The translations under genes were made by a program, and so were the position numbers. The notes under the pieces were generated by a model. The model was not told the origin of the DNA. It saw only the letters and a list, made by a program, of their open reading frames with translations, and made no database searches. A stretch of DNA of 32,237 bases from JBLFWJ01 sp047611425 (lineage in GTDB: Bacteria; Bacteroidota; Bacteroidia; UBA10329): contig JBLFWJ010000014.1 of the NCBI GenBank assembly GCA_047611425.1, forward strand, positions 1 to 32,237, given 5' to 3'. Shown piece by piece: positions 31,801 to 32,237 of the stretch; the first letter of the stretch is position 1, and each line of letters starts with the position of its first letter.

Positions 31801-32237
31801 AATGGTGACGGTGGATCCATTGATGGTTGGAGCCTTGGAATTTGTGTAATCACAGACGATTATACGCTTTCTACATCTCCAGCAACGGCTTCAGAATGCG
31901 CTGGAACTAATGCCGTTTATACGGTTACCGTTGGGTCGATTGGTGGGTATTCTGATCCTGTTACACTTTCAACATCAGGTTTACCTGGTGCTGCCACTGC
32001 AACGTTTAGCCCTAATCCTGTTACACCAGGAAACAACTCTGCGCTAACTATTTCAAACACGGCCGGAGTAACTATTGGAAGCCACCCCTTCACTGTGAAT
32101 GCAACAAGTACTTCGGGTAATCAAGCCGAGAATTTAACTCTTGAAGTTTTAGATGCATCCCCAAGTCCAGTCACGTTGGTTACACCTGCAAATGGAGCAA
32201 TAAGCGTTTCTAATTCCCCAACACTAAGTTGGACTGC
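28888..32237 (+). CDS. Large secreted reprolysin-type zinc metalloprotease (3' partial)
   Basis: The frame is open from the ATG at 28888 to the window end, 1116 codons, with no stop. It begins with a signal peptide (1-22, ending FAQ) and a propeptide-like region (~23-170). The metzincin catalytic domain (~175-410) has zinc-binding HEMGHQFGCNH (341-351; His341, Glu342, His345, His351) and a Met-turn TIMGYAG with Met374, as in M12B-like reprolysins. It continues with Ig-like domains (~415-648), a repeat beginning DYTL (~650-747), an FN3 domain (~751-843), a proprotein-convertase P-domain-like module (~861-988, ending EDPFGVWTLTVTDNANGDGGSIDGWSL), a second copy of the DYTL repeat (~990-1088), and the start of another FN3. 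A T9SS sorting domain is expected beyond the window end. It is likely a secreted protease degrading proteins outside the cell. Confidence 0.9.
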   Translation, partial: MRNFTIFLSLAFLLASSSLFAQSSSFWNTIKESEIEMGGTRYIDPTSYETFQLDIDAIDEVLLTSPTEIVGQLTPSNVVFSMPDPDGNMVDFNIYYSPVVEQPLADLFPDIRTYAGYSADGSYVRLDHTPKGFHAMVWPRKGGIYFIDPYNFGTIDPEYYVIYRKRDHRRVVPEVMSCSVNGESALDIHDIFDQNARYGDCQLRTYRLALGATGEYTAFHGGTVAGALAAQVTSMNRVNGVFELEMSIRMNIIGNNNLIIYTNAGSDPYTNTNGSSMLGENQTTCDGVIGSSNYDIGHVFSTGGGGVAYLQSPCNNSVKAGGVTGSGSPVGDTFDVDYVAHEMGHQFGCNHTQNNSCNRNGTTSMEPGSASTIMGYAGICAPNVQNNSDDYYHAISLQEAGNFVTSAGHTCPVVTPLANNAPVVTGTPGNITVPGSTPFALTATATDPDANTILYCWEQMDPSVATMSPVATSTSGPNFRSFDPTTDPTRYFPNLTDLASGAATTWEVLPSVDRSMPFRVSLRDYAVGGGCTDHTDISVTVDATVGPFVVAYPSVTGITWAGNTNETVTWNVAGTTGGGVSCANVDIFLSADGGTTYPTQLANNVANDGSQSVLVPNTATTTARIMVMCEDGTFFDISDNNFEITAATFDYTLGVTSSSASACQPANATYTVNVGSIGGYSDPVTLSVSGVPAGATASFGTSPISPGNSTTLTISNTNLATPGVYALILQGNSTSGIKTENLTLTINAGSPSAVSNSTPANGANNVAIPVTLTWTASASTPVTYTVDVATDAGFTGIVQSTSSIAVTSLAVTGLSTSTTYYWRVRVDNACASSAFSTTSSFTTNNCGTTASTDVPVAISTSGSPTVTSTLTIGTAGIITDLNLLGLDIPHTWINDLQITLTSPNSTTVTIVDQICGNNDNMDLNFDDAGAAHNTIPCPAVGGGTFQPNQALAAFNGEDPFGVWTLTVTDNANGDGGSIDGWSLGICVITDDYTLSTSPATASECAGTNAVYTVTVGSIGGYSDPVTLSTSGLPGAATATFSPNPVTPGNNSALTISNTAGVTIGSHPFTVNATSTSGNQAENLTLEVLDASPSPVTLVTPANGAISVSNSPTLSWT

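Noticed and set aside
1..32237. Defence system, biosynthetic cluster, prophage or integrative element
   Set aside because: I found no restriction, toxin-antitoxin, recombinase, transposase, phage structural or synthase genes; apart from accessory surface proteins the content is housekeeping and envelope biogenesis.
1..32237. tRNA or rRNA genes
   Set aside because: No gap between genes contains a cloverleaf with a TTCGA-type T loop or rRNA-like sequence; the gaps are short and accounted for.

Overview
The window looks like a chromosomal segment of a Bacteroidota bacterium, most likely Flavobacteriales. The evidence is a set of proteins ending in type IX secretion system (T9SS) sorting domains, a PorP/SprF partner protein, a SprB-repeat adhesin, DUF6089 proteins, a CarboxypepD_reg-type TonB-dependent receptor, the gene order uppS-bamA-ompH-ompH-murI, and intergenic boxes resembling the Bacteroidota -7 element TAnnTTTG. 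Base composition looks even, and I see no phage, plasmid, insertion-sequence, CRISPR, tRNA or rRNA sequence. No gene-free stretch exceeds 300 bases; the longest, about 170 bases at 26285-26457, holds a REP-like palindromic element.

Layout. (1) 1-3250: the 3' part of a SprB-repeat adhesin with a gliding-motility-type C-terminal domain, overlapping a PorP/SprF gene and closed by a strong terminator. (2) 3300-4325: a COX15/CtaA heme A synthase. (3) 4408-10389: a tight three-gene block of a lamin-tail-domain protein, a TonB-dependent receptor and a secreted endonuclease I, ended by a bidirectional terminator. I read it as a candidate system for capturing, cutting and importing extracellular DNA or its products. 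(4) 10389-11869 on the minus strand: pdxJ overlapping an alpha/beta hydrolase gene. (5) 11998-21409: CBS-domain protein, small Omp85 protein, NAD kinase, two tandem DUF6089 proteins, UppS, BamA and two OmpH/Skp chaperones. This is an envelope-biogenesis cluster, followed by a terminator and then murI. (6) 22216-28723: gamma carbonic anhydrase (minus), a 1156-residue glycine-rich/PKD T9SS cargo, an Nfu-type Fe-S protein, a thioredoxin-fold T9SS cargo and a DUF3108 protein (minus). (7) 28888-end: a very large secreted reprolysin-type metalloprotease that runs off the window.

How the genes work together. BamA, OmpH/Skp and UppS build the outer membrane and wall and supply the setting in which PorP/SprF, the TonB receptor and the DUF6089 barrels are inserted. 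At least five genes encode predicted T9SS cargo (one type-B-like with its PorP/SprF partner, four type A), and the metalloprotease is probably a sixth, but no core T9SS gene is in the window. Most of the gene content is conventional for the phylum. The parts most worth a second look are the lamin-tail/receptor/nuclease block, the collagen-like and polyglycine-like region of the giant cargo protein, the palindromic intergenic elements, and the repeated modules of the metalloprotease.
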